41,164 bases of DNA from CAYOMP01 sp964405075 (GCA_964405075.1 CAYOMP010000010.1:1-41164); one strand, 5' to 3'; shown: positions 8,685 to 17,298, counted from the first letter of the stretch. Numbers and translations: made by a program. The notes: a model not told the origin generated them from the letters alone.

Positions 8685-8885
8685 TATGAATGTGATATTA
8701 GCAGTATTTAAAAATTTATTTAGCAAACTCCATCTTTGCGTTTTTAGCTTTTACAAAATCCATTGCTTACAAAGGCTTGAAATCGAAGCCTTTGATGAGA
8801 TTTCTTTAGCCGCAGTTAGCAATTAGTTTGTAAAAGCGTTGCAAATTGTTTGACAAATAAATTTTTGTATGTAACTGCTATTCAT
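8685..8885. repeat. Large near-palindromic element, possible MITE
   Basis: Nested inverted repeats share one centre near 8782. From outside in they are ATGAA/TTCAT (8685/8881), TAGCAGT/ACTGCTA (8699-8705/8874-8880) and AAAATTTATTT/AAATAAATTTT (8711-8721/8855-8865). Next come CAAAC/GTTTG (8724-8728/8848-8852), TTTGC/GCAAA, GCTTTTACAAA/TTTGTAAAAGC and ATTGCT/AGCAAT. The innermost is CAAAGGCTT/AAGCCTTTG (8770-8778/8786-8794). The whole ~180-bp stretch can fold into one long hairpin. The ends can be read as TA-GCAGT...ACTGC-TA, compatible with a miniature inverted-repeat element flanked by TA duplications. No coding capacity is visible. It could instead be a structured RNA or cruciform. It fills most of the 356-bp gap between the DUF368 gene and the antiporter gene. 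Confidence 0.6.
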
Positions 8886-9017
8886 CAACTTTATTTTTAA
8901 AAAAAAGTAGTATATTATAGTTAGTAAATTGGTAAGAAAAATATTTTGCTTTATGTGTTTTACATAGCTGATAAATATGGCAAAAATGGGTAAATAAGTT
9001 AAAAATGAGGAACGTGT

Positions 9018-10610
9018 ATGACAATTAGTATTCTTTGGATAGCATGTGTTATATTGCTTTGTGTATTAGCGGAGAAGTTTTCAGATAAGTTTGGAATGCC
9101 GGCATTAATACTGTTTATGTTTATAGGAATGTTGTTTGGTAGTGATGGAATTTTTAAAATTCCATTTGATAATTTTGAACTGGCTGAAGATATTTGTGCC
9201 ATAGCATTGGTATTTATAATGTTTTATGGTGGCTTTAATACAAAGTGGCAGGTGGCAAAGACTGTAGCGGTTAAGTCTATTACTTTGTCTACGTTAGGTG
9301 TTGTTATAACAGCAGGTATTACAACACTATTGTGTAATCAATTATTAAAACTATCATGGGCAGAGAGTTTTTTAATTGGTGCTGTACTCTCTTCAACAGA
9401 TGCGGCAAGTGTGTTTTCTATCCTTAGAAAAAAGAAACTAAACCTAAAGGATGGAACTGCCTCTATTTTGGAAGTGGAGAGTGGTAGTAATGACCCAGTG
9501 TCATATATGCTTACAGTTATAGCTATTAATATTATTAATGCAGATAATTCTACTAACATAGCATTAACAATAGTTATGCAAATTGTGTTTGGTGTGTTGG
9601 TAGGTATTGTATTTGCATATATTTCAACGTTAATTATGACAAAAAGTAACCTGATATCAGAAGGTCTTGATACAATTTTTGTAATTGCCATGGTTTTAGT
9701 ATGCTATGGAATTACAGACTTTGTGGGTGGAAACGCTTATTTAAGTGTTTACCTGTTTGGTATTATTATTGGTAACTATAAGATTAATAATAAGCAAATA
9801 TTGATTCCATTCTTTGATGGAGTTACAGGGTTGGCTCAGATATTAATATTTTTCCTAATTGGATTATTAAGCTTTCCGCATTTAATGCCTCAGATTATGA
9901 TAACTGCATTGGCTATTGTAATATTTTTATTAGTGGTTGCCAGACCAATAGCTGTATTTTTATTACTGGTACCACAAGGCTGTGGTTGGAGACAATGTGG
10001 ACTTATAGCATGGGCAGGACTTAGGGGAGCTTCATCATCAGTATTTGCAATTATGGCAGTGGCTAATGGAATAGCTATGAAGCATGATTTGTTCCACATT
10101 GTATTTATGGTTTCTTTATTTTCAGTAGCTATTCAGGGAACATTGTTGCCAAGAGTTGCTAAGAAACTCGATATGGTGGATGATAGGGTTGATGTTAGAA
10201 AAACATTCAATGATTATCAGGAAGAAACCTCCCTACAACTGATGCGTATGCATATTCCGGCAGGACATAACTGGGAAAACAAACAGGTAAGAGAGGTTAC
10301 AATGCCAACAGGCTCTTTGGCAATAATGATTAAGCGTGGCAACAAATCTATTATTACTAAAGGTGATACTGTAATTAGAGCTGGAGACAATGTGATACTC
10401 AGTGTTCCGCCCTATACTTCAACGGAGAATGAGCATCTGAAAGAAAAACAGATTGATAAAAACCACATTTGGTGCAATAAGAGTATTGGTGAATTACATT
10501 TATCCCAAAATCAGTTAATCGCTATGATTATAAGAGGGTCTGAGAATATTATTCCAGATGGAAAAACAATTATTAAGGAAAATGATACAATAGTAATATA
10601 TCAGATGTAG
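9018..10610 (+). CDS. Potassium/proton-type antiporter (CPA1, NhaP2/CvrA-like) with TrkA_C domains
   Basis: A 530-residue protein. The N-terminal ~380 residues form a Na+/H+ exchanger-type membrane domain with the CPA1 core motifs SSTDAASVFSILR and LEVESGSNDPVSYMLT; the ND pair is the ion-binding site. The cytoplasmic tail has two RCK-C (TrkA_C)-like segments, around MPTGSLAIMIKRG...RAGDNVILSVPP and NQLIAMIIRGSENIIPDG...ENDTIVIYQM. This layout is that of NhaP2-type K+/H+ antiporters, where the tail binds a nucleotide regulator; c-di-AMP is a possible ligand in Firmicutes (inference). Start at ATG 9018 with GAGGA upstream. Single gene, separated from neighbours by a palindromic element and a terminator-like hairpin. 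Confidence 0.9.
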   Translation: MTISILWIACVILLCVLAEKFSDKFGMPALILFMFIGMLFGSDGIFKIPFDNFELAEDICAIALVFIMFYGGFNTKWQVAKTVAVKSITLSTLGVVITAGITTLLCNQLLKLSWAESFLIGAVLSSTDAASVFSILRKKKLNLKDGTASILEVESGSNDPVSYMLTVIAINIINADNSTNIALTIVMQIVFGVLVGIVFAYISTLIMTKSNLISEGLDTIFVIAMVLVCYGITDFVGGNAYLSVYLFGIIIGNYKINNKQILIPFFDGVTGLAQILIFFLIGLLSFPHLMPQIMITALAIVIFLLVVARPIAVFLLLVPQGCGWRQCGLIAWAGLRGASSSVFAIMAVANGIAMKHDLFHIVFMVSLFSVAIQGTLLPRVAKKLDMVDDRVDVRKTFNDYQEETSLQLMRMHIPAGHNWENKQVREVTMPTGSLAIMIKRGNKSIITKGDTVIRAGDNVILSVPPYTSTENEHLKEKQIDKNHIWCNKSIGELHLSQNQLIAMIIRGSENIIPDGKTIIKENDTIVIYQM

Positions 10611-10761
10611 AAAATGTCTATAATTCAACATAAAAATTTGAGATTTTAGTTATAAGAAAAATATTTAAATTGATATAAGTATAATATTGTTATTTATGAC
10701 TAAAAGTTCAAAATAAATCTTATATGCGCAAATAGTATTTGTTAAATAAGCCTTAAAAGTG

Positions 10762-10790
10762 TTGTGTTTTGAGAAAAAGTATTCTATAAT
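10762..10790 (+). promoter_or_regulatory. Sigma-70-type promoter candidate before the REC-EAL gene
   Basis: TTGTGT (10762-10767), 17 bp, TATAAT (10785-10790). It lies 142 bp upstream of the start at 10933, with an intrinsic-terminator-like hairpin (10842-10881) in between. It is the best -35/-10 match in this 320-bp gap. Confidence 0.45.
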
Positions 10791-10841
10791 TTTTTATTGA
10801 CAGAGATAAAAACGCAAAATAAGAAATTGTTTTAAAATATG

Positions 10842-10881
10842 AAAATCTATATTCGTAGTTACTACTAATATAGATTTTTTT
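10842..10881 (+). terminator. Intrinsic terminator upstream of the REC-EAL gene
   Basis: A 12-bp stem AAAATCTATATT / AATATAGATTTT with a 13-nt loop that can itself pair (GTAGT/ACTAC), running into TTTTTTT. It is about 230 nt after the K/H antiporter stop and only 50 nt before the next start. It may end antiporter transcripts, or lie in the leader of the downstream gene. Confidence 0.7.
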
Positions 10882-10932
10882 GCAACAAGAATATGGGGGA
10901 ATTCTTGTTAAAAGAGAAAAGAAGGTATGAAA

Positions 10933-13062
10933 ATGAGCGTTAAAAGAACAATACTTGTTGTGGATGACCAAGAAGTAAATAGAGACATTTTGGCTGAGAT
11001 ATTAAAACAAGAGTATAATGTCATTACAGCAGAGAACGGATATGAGGCATTGGAGATTTTAAAGAGCAGAGGAAATGAAATCTCAGCAATTCTTTTGGAT
11101 TTAATTATGCCGGAATTTGATGGAGTAGAGGTTATTAAGGAGATAAAGAAAGATTCAAACCTGGCCAATATTCCTATTATTGTAGAGACACAAAGATATG
11201 GAGATACTTTTGAGATAGAGATACTGGAACTGGGAGCAAATGATTTTGTAACTAAACCATATAATCCGGATATTATTAGACTTAGAGTTAATAATCTTAT
11301 TAAGATGAGAGAAGCTACAGCGGAAGTTAATACATTAGCTGTGGACGAAGTAACAGGATTACTTACTAAGGCGGGGTTCTGTAATAAAGTTAAAGGTATT
11401 CTAAATGGTTTAAGTGAGTATGACGACTTTGAGGAATATGATGACTTTGAAGTTATATCAGGAGATATAGAGCAGTTCAAACTATTTAATGATATGTACG
11501 GAGAAGAAGAAGGGAATATTTTATTAAAGAAGGTGGCTAATAGCATTAAAGAGGTTTTTCTGGGAAAAAAATGTATGTTAGCACATGGGTATGCAGATCA
11601 GTTTTTTATTTTTACTCCTAAATATGATGTGGAATCTGATTTACAGAAAATAGCTGATAAAGTTAGAGAAAGTAACAGAACATCCAAAACTATAATAAAA
11701 TTTGGAATTTATAAAATAGAAGAGGAAGATATATCTGTTAGTAATATGTGTGACAGAGCGTTGTTGGCGGGAAATACTATTAAAGGGCAGTATGACAAAT
11801 ATTATTGTTATTATAGTGATGCTTTGCGTGAGAGTATGCTTGAAGAGATAAGAATTACTAACATTATGAATGAGGCTCTTAAGGAGGAACAATTTGAGGT
11901 ATATTTTCAACCTAAATTTGATGCCAATAAAGAAAGCATAGTAGGTGCAGAGGCATTAGTAAGATGGCAACATCCAGAAACAGGCATGATATTTCCAGGC
12001 AAATTCATTCCTCTTTTTGAAAAGAATGGCTTCATTACCGAATTGGATAAATTCGTGTGGGAAAAGGTTTGTGCTTTTCAAAGCAAGGTAAAAAAAGAGT
12101 TAGGCATTACGGTTCCAGTATCTGTTAATGTGTCTAGAAGAGATATTAACAGTGAGGACTTAATAAGTTTTTTTAAAGGACTATTAGATAAATATAATAT
12201 AGAAGCCCATGCATTACACTTGGAAATAACAGAAACGTCATATACTGAAAATCCGCAACAATTAATATCTGTTGTTCAAGGACTTAAGGATATGGGATTT
12301 GTTATTGAAATGGATGACTTTGGCAGTGGATATTCATCACTTAATATGTTATCGGTTTTACCAATAGATATTCTAAAATTAGATATGATGTTTATGAAAA
12401 GTGAATTTATGCAAGGTAATTCTAAGAGCATTATCAGTACAATAATTAATCTTGCCAGATGGATGAATTTGTTAGTAGTAGCTGAAGGTGTTGAAAATAA
12501 AGAGCAATTGGAATATTTGAAGAAAATGAAATGTAATATTATACAAGGATATTATTTTTCTAAACCTTTGAAACCGGAAGAGTTTGAAGAAATGCTTAAG
12601 GAAAGGGAAGTAACTCCGGTATTTGATATTTCTTCATATTTAACATATACAGCTAAAACAAAGACTAAGTTTAATGATTCTAATGTGATGCTCATTGTTG
12701 ATGACTTGGATATGAACAGAATAATTTTAGAAGAATATTTTCAGAATGATTATCAGGTGGTACAAAGTGATAATGGCAAAATTGCCTGGGAATATATTCA
12801 GCGCAATTACGAGAAAATAACTATTATTATGTTAGATTTGTATATGCCGGTTATGGATGGTTTTACATTATTAGATAAGATAAAATCTGATGACAGATAT
12901 AAGAATATACCTGTTGTCATTACATCTCAGGCAAGTGAAAAAGCTGAGAATATGATGATAGACAGATTTGCAGATGGATTTTTGTCAAAACCATATGTAA
13001 TTGAAGAAGCACTACAGGTGGTAACAGATGTTTTAAACAAGGTAAAAGATACTACGGATTAA
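10933..13062 (+). CDS. REC-GGDEF(degenerate)-EAL-REC cyclic-di-GMP phosphodiesterase
   Basis: A 709-residue soluble signalling protein. Residues 1-125 are a receiver domain (acidic pocket VVDD, phospho-acceptor D56 in LLDLIMP, switch Lys in VTKPY). Residues ~135-300 are a GGDEF-like domain whose signature is GYADQ (219-223), so cyclase activity is unlikely. Residues ~305-555 are an EAL domain with all expected catalytic residues: E340 (EALVRW), N399, E431, D461-D462 (DDFGSGYSSL), K482, E518 and Q538. Residues ~583-705 are a second receiver with D635. It should hydrolyse c-di-GMP, controlled by two phosphorylation inputs. The histidine kinase is not in the window. AAGAAGG at 10919-10925 favours ATG 10933 over the in-frame ATG two codons upstream. 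The stop overlaps the convergent DUF4317 gene. Confidence 0.9.
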   Translation: MSVKRTILVVDDQEVNRDILAEILKQEYNVITAENGYEALEILKSRGNEISAILLDLIMPEFDGVEVIKEIKKDSNLANIPIIVETQRYGDTFEIEILELGANDFVTKPYNPDIIRLRVNNLIKMREATAEVNTLAVDEVTGLLTKAGFCNKVKGILNGLSEYDDFEEYDDFEVISGDIEQFKLFNDMYGEEEGNILLKKVANSIKEVFLGKKCMLAHGYADQFFIFTPKYDVESDLQKIADKVRESNRTSKTIIKFGIYKIEEEDISVSNMCDRALLAGNTIKGQYDKYYCYYSDALRESMLEEIRITNIMNEALKEEQFEVYFQPKFDANKESIVGAEALVRWQHPETGMIFPGKFIPLFEKNGFITELDKFVWEKVCAFQSKVKKELGITVPVSVNVSRRDINSEDLISFFKGLLDKYNIEAHALHLEITETSYTENPQQLISVVQGLKDMGFVIEMDDFGSGYSSLNMLSVLPIDILKLDMMFMKSEFMQGNSKSIISTIINLARWMNLLVVAEGVENKEQLEYLKKMKCNIIQGYYFSKPLKPEEFEEMLKEREVTPVFDISSYLTYTAKTKTKFNDSNVMLIVDDLDMNRIILEEYFQNDYQVVQSDNGKIAWEYIQRNYEKITIIMLDLYMPVMDGFTLLDKIKSDDRYKNIPVVITSQASEKAENMMIDRFADGFLSKPYVIEEALQVVTDVLNKVKDTTD

Positions 13063-13073
13063 ACCGTAGCATC
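13048..13073. terminator. Small hairpin spanning two convergent stops
   Basis: CTACGG (13052-13057) pairs with CCGTAG (13064-13069) around ATTAAA, which contains both stop codons; GAT/ATC extends it past a mismatch. There is no T-run in either direction, so termination is uncertain. Confidence 0.3.
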
Positions 13074-14294
13074 TTCGCCGTTTATGGTAGCATGTTCATT
13101 TTCTTCCATTGGAATAATAAGACATCTTTGACCATTTATAATATCAGTTGTGATTTGATTAACTTTTTCAGGTTTTACATTTAATACAACGTCATAAGAA
13201 TCGTTAATTTCCTTTAATTCGTTAACTTTGTCATCAAGCTGCTGTCGTAAAACTGCCACTTCTTTGACTAATTCCATTTTTTCTTTTTTCTGGGCATTAG
13301 CTTCAAGGGATTTGGAATCTATTAGTGTTTCACCAATTAAAGGTTCTTCAGCAAATTCTTCTTTAAAGGATGCTTCAATTCGTTGGGCTTTTTCTTCTGG
13401 TACCTGACTTTCTGACATTAGAGTCTGAATATTATTAGTATCCAGGATAAAGTCAGTGCCGTCTTCCATATGAATGGCTTCGTGTTCCTCCACCATTTCA
13501 CTTAGGGTTTGTTGAATATCAATCATAAGAATTTCATTTTCAGCAGTTGCTTCTCCTAAGCTGTCTTCTATTAAAGTATTAAATGCTATCTTCTTTTCTG
13601 TAGCAGTACGTTTTGGATCACATCCTAATGCTCCCATTACTAATTCTGTATGAGGTGCTTTTGTATCCTTAGTATAGAACATTACAGAATGAATATCGGT
13701 ACTTCTTTCTGTAAAGGCTGGGAAGACAAATCCTGTTTCAGGAGCACCAACAACCCAGTCCTGAATTCGTGCAGCAATCCTGTTCTCATCAGCTCTATAG
13801 CCTAGTCCCGGCTTACTAAGGGCAACAGGGCATATTGCACAGAGTAAATATTCATATACTTCCTCAGATTCATCCAGATTATTATTATCGCTGGTTTTCG
13901 TCATAACATCATAAGCATCGTGGAATATTAATATAAGGTAGTTTCCTACAAAATCATAATTTTCAATAATTAAATCATAGAATGTATTTAATAAATCCGG
14001 GTTTTTCAATTTGCTTTCTCTAAGTCCCATTAGAAATTGTTGTTTACCACCAACATTTTCCTCAGCAAGAGGAAACTCTAATTCCAAGAGATTGTTTCCA
14101 ATGTTTCCAGATAATGTTTTTTTGGCAATATCAAGGTATTTATATAATTCCTCGTCTTCTAAATTAAGAAAGGTTTCACTTATGTCAACAATCTTGTTTT
14201 TCTCACCATCTATGTAACATCCACATAATCTTGTAAAGGTACAAGAATTTTTTGTAAAACGTTTTTTTATTTCAAGAACTTCCTTTTTATTCAT
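13059..14294 (-). CDS. DUF4317 family protein
   Basis: A 411-residue acidic cytoplasmic protein matching the Firmicutes family DUF4317. It begins MNKKEVLEIKKRFTKNSCTFTRLCGCYIDGEKN and contains the family stretches LLCAICPVALSKPGLGYRA, VGAPETGFVFPAFTERSTD and LVMGALGCDPKRTATEKK. A coiled-coil segment lies near residues 320-365. Function is unknown and no enzymatic motif is evident. An upstream in-frame ATG exists at 14309, but the sequence ATGGAGGTTAGATTAATG shows that it overlaps the Shine-Dalgarno for the ATG at 14294, so the shorter start is right. It is convergent with the REC-EAL gene, their last codons overlapping by 4 nt. Confidence 0.88.
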   Translation of the reverse strand: MNKKEVLEIKKRFTKNSCTFTRLCGCYIDGEKNKIVDISETFLNLEDEELYKYLDIAKKTLSGNIGNNLLELEFPLAEENVGGKQQFLMGLRESKLKNPDLLNTFYDLIIENYDFVGNYLILIFHDAYDVMTKTSDNNNLDESEEVYEYLLCAICPVALSKPGLGYRADENRIAARIQDWVVGAPETGFVFPAFTERSTDIHSVMFYTKDTKAPHTELVMGALGCDPKRTATEKKIAFNTLIEDSLGEATAENEILMIDIQQTLSEMVEEHEAIHMEDGTDFILDTNNIQTLMSESQVPEEKAQRIEASFKEEFAEEPLIGETLIDSKSLEANAQKKEKMELVKEVAVLRQQLDDKVNELKEINDSYDVVLNVKPEKVNQITTDIINGQRCLIIPMEENEHATINGEDATV

Positions 14295-14485
14295 TAATCT
14301 AACCTCCATATATTTGAATCGGGAATGAGTATATTCTCGTCATAAAATGCAAATTGCACTGTATTTAATTATAACTTTAAAAAAAATAAGTGCAAGAATA
14401 GAGGTCTTAAAAATTATTTACTATTTACCTCACTACTAAAGCCAGAAGTGTGTTGTTTTAAATCATAGAAGGAGTTTGTCTTAGA

Positions 14486-14543
14486 AAAAAATCTCATATT
14501 AATTTCAAGGATTCGGGAGTGAACCTTCAAAATTAATATGAGA
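14486..14543 (-). terminator. Intrinsic terminator of the gabT-4hbD operon
   Basis: A perfect 14-bp stem (TCTCATATTAATTT at 14492-14505 with 14530-14543). Reading on the minus strand it ends in a T-run (plus-strand AAAAAA at 14486-14491). It is 17 nt beyond the stop of the dehydrogenase gene. An inner AAGG/CCTT pair extends the fold. Confidence 0.85.
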
Positions 14544-14559
14544 CATAGATTATAAACTA

Positions 14560-15681
14560 TTATAGCAAGTTAGAATATATAGAGAATATTTCATCCTTTG
14601 ATAATGGGACATAATTATTTGCAGTTAAACGTCCCTGCTTAGTTACTACATTTTCTGTGAAATCTACTAAATCTTCCTGAGTTGTTCCATAGTAACTTAA
14701 TGGTTTTTTTGGCAAAAGTTTATTAAGCAATAATTCTAAACTATTATATACGTCATCAATACTACATTTAAGAATATCTGCAATTATTGAGTTTAGTATA
14801 AGAATGTCACCATTAGGTTTTTTCTGCTGATAGGTTTTGAATACTTCTGTAAAAATTGTATAATTGGATTCACCATGTGGAATGTGATATTTGGCTCCAA
14901 GTGGATAACTCATAGCATGAACCGCACCTGTTCCGGCATTACCAAATGCTATTCCGGCATATGTACTGGCTATCAAAAAGTCTTTATTAAGGGTTAATCT
15001 TGAATTAAGGTCATCAGTAACAATTTTCACATAACCTGATAAAATCATTTTGATTGCTTCTTGCGAGAATACCTTTGTAAAGGCATTAGCCTTAGGTGAA
15101 AGGAAGGATTCGCAAGCATGAATTAATGCATCTATAGAACTTGTGGCGAAAACACTCATTGGTAAATCGTCTAAAAGTTCAGGAATCAAAACAGCATACT
15201 GAGGATATAACATATCATGAGCTAATCCTAATTTTGTTGAAAGAGATTTAAGCTCTAATATAGAAATGTTAGTAACCTCGCTACCTGTTCCACAGGTTGT
15301 TGGAACTATAATAAGTTCTTTTGTCTGCTTTGGAGTAATTGTTTTGTTATAAAACAAATCAACTACTGGAGTACATTTTTCAAGAGCAAATAGTTTAGCA
15401 ACGTCAATTATTGTTCCCCCTCCAATAGCAAATACTCGATTAAAAGACACATCTTCTATATCTTTCCAAATAGCTTCAACCATTTCATCAGAGGGTTCGC
15501 CACTGCCATAATCATCACGGAATATGACAGTAGCATCAAGATTCTTATTTTCAAAGTATTTTTTATAACATCGTTTACTAGTAAAGATCAAGTCATCCTT
15601 TGTTATTTCAAAATGATTAATAAATTCTGTACAATTGTCAAATTGTAAGATAGTAGGGCGTATTGAAAAAAGTTTAGTCAT
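14560..15681 (-). CDS. 4-Hydroxybutyrate dehydrogenase-like iron-type alcohol dehydrogenase
   Basis: A 373-residue group III alcohol dehydrogenase. From memory it closely resembles the Clostridium kluyveri NAD-dependent 4-hydroxybutyrate dehydrogenase along its length; shared stretches include ELIIVPTTCGTGSEVTN, YAGIAFGNAG.GAVHA.SYP and HIPHGE.NY. NAD site: GGGTIIDVAK. Metal ligands: Asp and His of SSIDALIHACESF, then His of AVHAMSYPLG and IPHGESNY. It reduces succinate semialdehyde to 4-hydroxybutyrate; the related malonate semialdehyde is a possible alternative. The start has GGAGGG upstream. It lies 11 nt after the aminotransferase in one operon, so the pair would take GABA to 4-hydroxybutyrate, regenerating NAD+. 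Genes for later 4-hydroxybutyryl-CoA steps are not in the window. Confidence 0.85.
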   Translation of the reverse strand: MTKLFSIRPTILQFDNCTEFINHFEITKDDLIFTSKRCYKKYFENKNLDATVIFRDDYGSGEPSDEMVEAIWKDIEDVSFNRVFAIGGGTIIDVAKLFALEKCTPVVDLFYNKTITPKQTKELIIVPTTCGTGSEVTNISILELKSLSTKLGLAHDMLYPQYAVLIPELLDDLPMSVFATSSIDALIHACESFLSPKANAFTKVFSQEAIKMILSGYVKIVTDDLNSRLTLNKDFLIASTYAGIAFGNAGTGAVHAMSYPLGAKYHIPHGESNYTIFTEVFKTYQQKKPNGDILILNSIIADILKCSIDDVYNSLELLLNKLLPKKPLSYYGTTQEDLVDFTENVVTKQGRLTANNYVPLSKDEIFSIYSNLL

Positions 15682-15692
15682 AGTAATCCCTC

Positions 15693-17045
15693 CTAGAGAA
15701 GTTTCTTTATAGCGTTTTCAAATATTTCAAAACCAGCTTCTAGTTGAGAATCAGTGATAACTAAAGGTGCTAAGAATCGGATTACATTTCCATATGTTCC
15801 AGCGTTTTCTATTAACAATCCGTTATTTGCACACTCTTTAATTAAGGAAGAAACAAATTCAGTAGCAGGTTTTTTAGTAGCTTTATCCTCTACGAATTCA
15901 ATACCAATCATTGCACCCATACCACGAACATCGCCAACAACCTCGTATTTATCTTTCCATGCTGTAAAAGTTTCCATACATTTCTTTCCGATTTCAACAG
16001 AACGGTCTAATAAATGATCTCTTTCAATAACTTCTAATACCTTTAAACCTGCAGCACAAGCTAAGGCATTTCCACCGTAAGTTCCACCAATAATTCCGCC
16101 TGGAACTGAATCCATAACTTCTGTACGTGAAATTACAGCACTGAGAGGTACTCCACCGGCAATAGATTTTGCTGTAGCAATAATATCTGGTTCACATCCT
16201 GCTTCTTTCCAGTATTCAGAAGCAAATAACTTGCCTGTACGACCAAATCCACTTTGAACTTCGTCAGCAACTAGTAAAATACCATTTTCATCACATATTT
16301 TTCTAAGAGATTTAACCCATTCAATAGGAGCCGGAATAAATCCACCTTCACCCTGTAAAGGTTCTAATACTATAGCAGCTACATATTCTGCCGGTGAAGC
16401 TTCTTCAAATACCTTGTAGATACTGTTTGTATAGTATTCAATGGCTTCTTCGTCAGTCATCTGTGCAGGCTTTCTATATAAATAAGGATATTCTGCTCTA
16501 TATACTCCATCAGGAAATGGTCCCATTCCTTTTGCATAAGCCTTTTTTGAAGTCATAGCCATAGTTAACATTGTACGTCCGTGGAAAGCACCTGAGAATA
16601 CAATGATATTTGGTCTTTTAGTAAATGCTTTGGCAATTTTTACAGCATTTTCATCTGCTTCAGCGCCACTGTTTGCAAACATGACTTTTTTAGAATCACC
16701 TTTTACAGGGGCAAGAGCACCTAATTTTTCAGCAAGTTCTACATAGCCTTCATGAGTAACTATATTGAACATTCCGTGAAAATATTTTTCAGACTGTTCT
16801 TTAACCGCTGCGATTAAATCAGGATGAGAATGTCCTACATTTAATACACCTACACCACCAACCCAGTCTAAGAATAAGTTGCCGTCCATATCTTCAATCA
16901 TTGCACCGGCAGCCTGCTTCATAACACATGGATATACACAACGGATTGCATTTGGTACAGCAGCTGCACGACGTTCTATAATAGCTTGGGACTTTGGTCC
17001 AGGTAATGTATCTGTAATAATTTTTGGTAATGATTCTCTTAACAT
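15693..17045 (-). CDS. gabT: 4-Aminobutyrate aminotransferase (class III, PLP)
   Basis: A 450-residue class III aminotransferase of the GabT type, slightly longer than the usual ~425 because of an N-terminal extension (MLRESLPKIITDTLPGPKSQ). Motifs: GVGVLNVGHSHPD, ANSGAEADENAVKIA (PLP phosphate region), SGAFHGRT, EPLQGEGGF, VADEVQSGFGRTG, and the PLP lysine K293 in ATAKSIAGG. It transfers the amino group of GABA (or another omega-amino acid such as beta-alanine) to 2-oxoglutarate or pyruvate. The partner gene 11 nt downstream encodes a 4-hydroxybutyrate dehydrogenase, which favours GABA. The divergent neighbour is a PucR regulator. RBS AAGGAGG. A terminator-like hairpin lies in its leader. 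Confidence 0.88.
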   Translation of the reverse strand: MLRESLPKIITDTLPGPKSQAIIERRAAAVPNAIRCVYPCVMKQAAGAMIEDMDGNLFLDWVGGVGVLNVGHSHPDLIAAVKEQSEKYFHGMFNIVTHEGYVELAEKLGALAPVKGDSKKVMFANSGAEADENAVKIAKAFTKRPNIIVFSGAFHGRTMLTMAMTSKKAYAKGMGPFPDGVYRAEYPYLYRKPAQMTDEEAIEYYTNSIYKVFEEASPAEYVAAIVLEPLQGEGGFIPAPIEWVKSLRKICDENGILLVADEVQSGFGRTGKLFASEYWKEAGCEPDIIATAKSIAGGVPLSAVISRTEVMDSVPGGIIGGTYGGNALACAAGLKVLEVIERDHLLDRSVEIGKKCMETFTAWKDKYEVVGDVRGMGAMIGIEFVEDKATKKPATEFVSSLIKECANNGLLIENAGTYGNVIRFLAPLVITDSQLEAGFEIFENAIKKLL

Positions 17046-17060
17046 AATAAATTCCTCCTT

Positions 17061-17103
17061 AAAAACAAAAAACAGTAGAAAAGATCGACCCCTTTGTCTA
17101 CTG
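17061..17103 (-). terminator. Terminator-like hairpin in the gabT leader
   Basis: On the minus strand CAGTAGA pairs with TCTACTG. After a bulged C the stem continues with AAAG/CTTT, and it is followed by TTTTTTGTTTTT. It begins about 15 nt after the predicted transcription start and ends just before the gabT Shine-Dalgarno. This position suits attenuation of gabT. Confidence 0.55.
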
Positions 17104-17124
17104 CTTGACCGTTTACTGAATAGA

Positions 17125-17154
17125 AGTATAACAAAAGGGATGTTTTTTTAGCAA
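17125..17154 (-). promoter_or_regulatory. Candidate gabT-4hbD promoter
   Basis: Minus-strand TTGCTA (17154-17149), 18 bp, TATACT (17130-17125). It is the best match upstream of gabT and drives away from the divergent pucR gene. Confidence 0.45.
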
Positions 17155-17185
17155 CGTGTTGAAAAAACAAAGATTAAATAATGGG

Positions 17186-17202
17186 TTGTGCTGATAGCAC
17201 AA
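17186..17202. promoter_or_regulatory. Perfect palindrome between gabT and pucR (operator candidate)
   Basis: TTGTGCT-GAT-AGCACAA is a perfect 7-bp inverted repeat in the divergent intergenic region. It lies upstream of both predicted promoters and shares the TTGTGC core with the repeats upstream of the pyrimidine operons. A minus-strand copy of the longer motif, TTGTGCATAAATAACAA (17286-17270), overlaps the pucR promoter. Confidence 0.45.
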
Positions 17203-17269
17203 TGAGAGTAAAATGTAAGATGTAAGAATTAACTGTTTATCACAATAGATGGATGAATATGAAAATGAT

Positions 17270-17298
17270 TTGTTATTTATGCACAAGTACTGTATAGA
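17270..17298 (+). promoter_or_regulatory. Candidate pucR promoter
   Basis: TTGTTA (17270-17275), 17 bp, TATAGA (17293-17298) preceded by TG (extended -10). It lies 70 bp before the start codon. The reverse-strand TTGTGCATAA motif occupies the -35/spacer region, suggesting autoregulation. Confidence 0.5.

Noticed and set aside
10908..11546. Reverse-strand open frame (212 codons) opposite the REC-EAL gene
   Set aside because: Antisense shadow; Ser/Ile/Leu-rich translation with no recognisable motif, while the plus strand encodes a receiver domain.
14505..14530. GATTCGGGAGTGAACC looking like a tRNA T-arm on the minus strand
   Set aside because: It is the loop of the intrinsic terminator; no acceptor stem or anticodon arm can be found around it.
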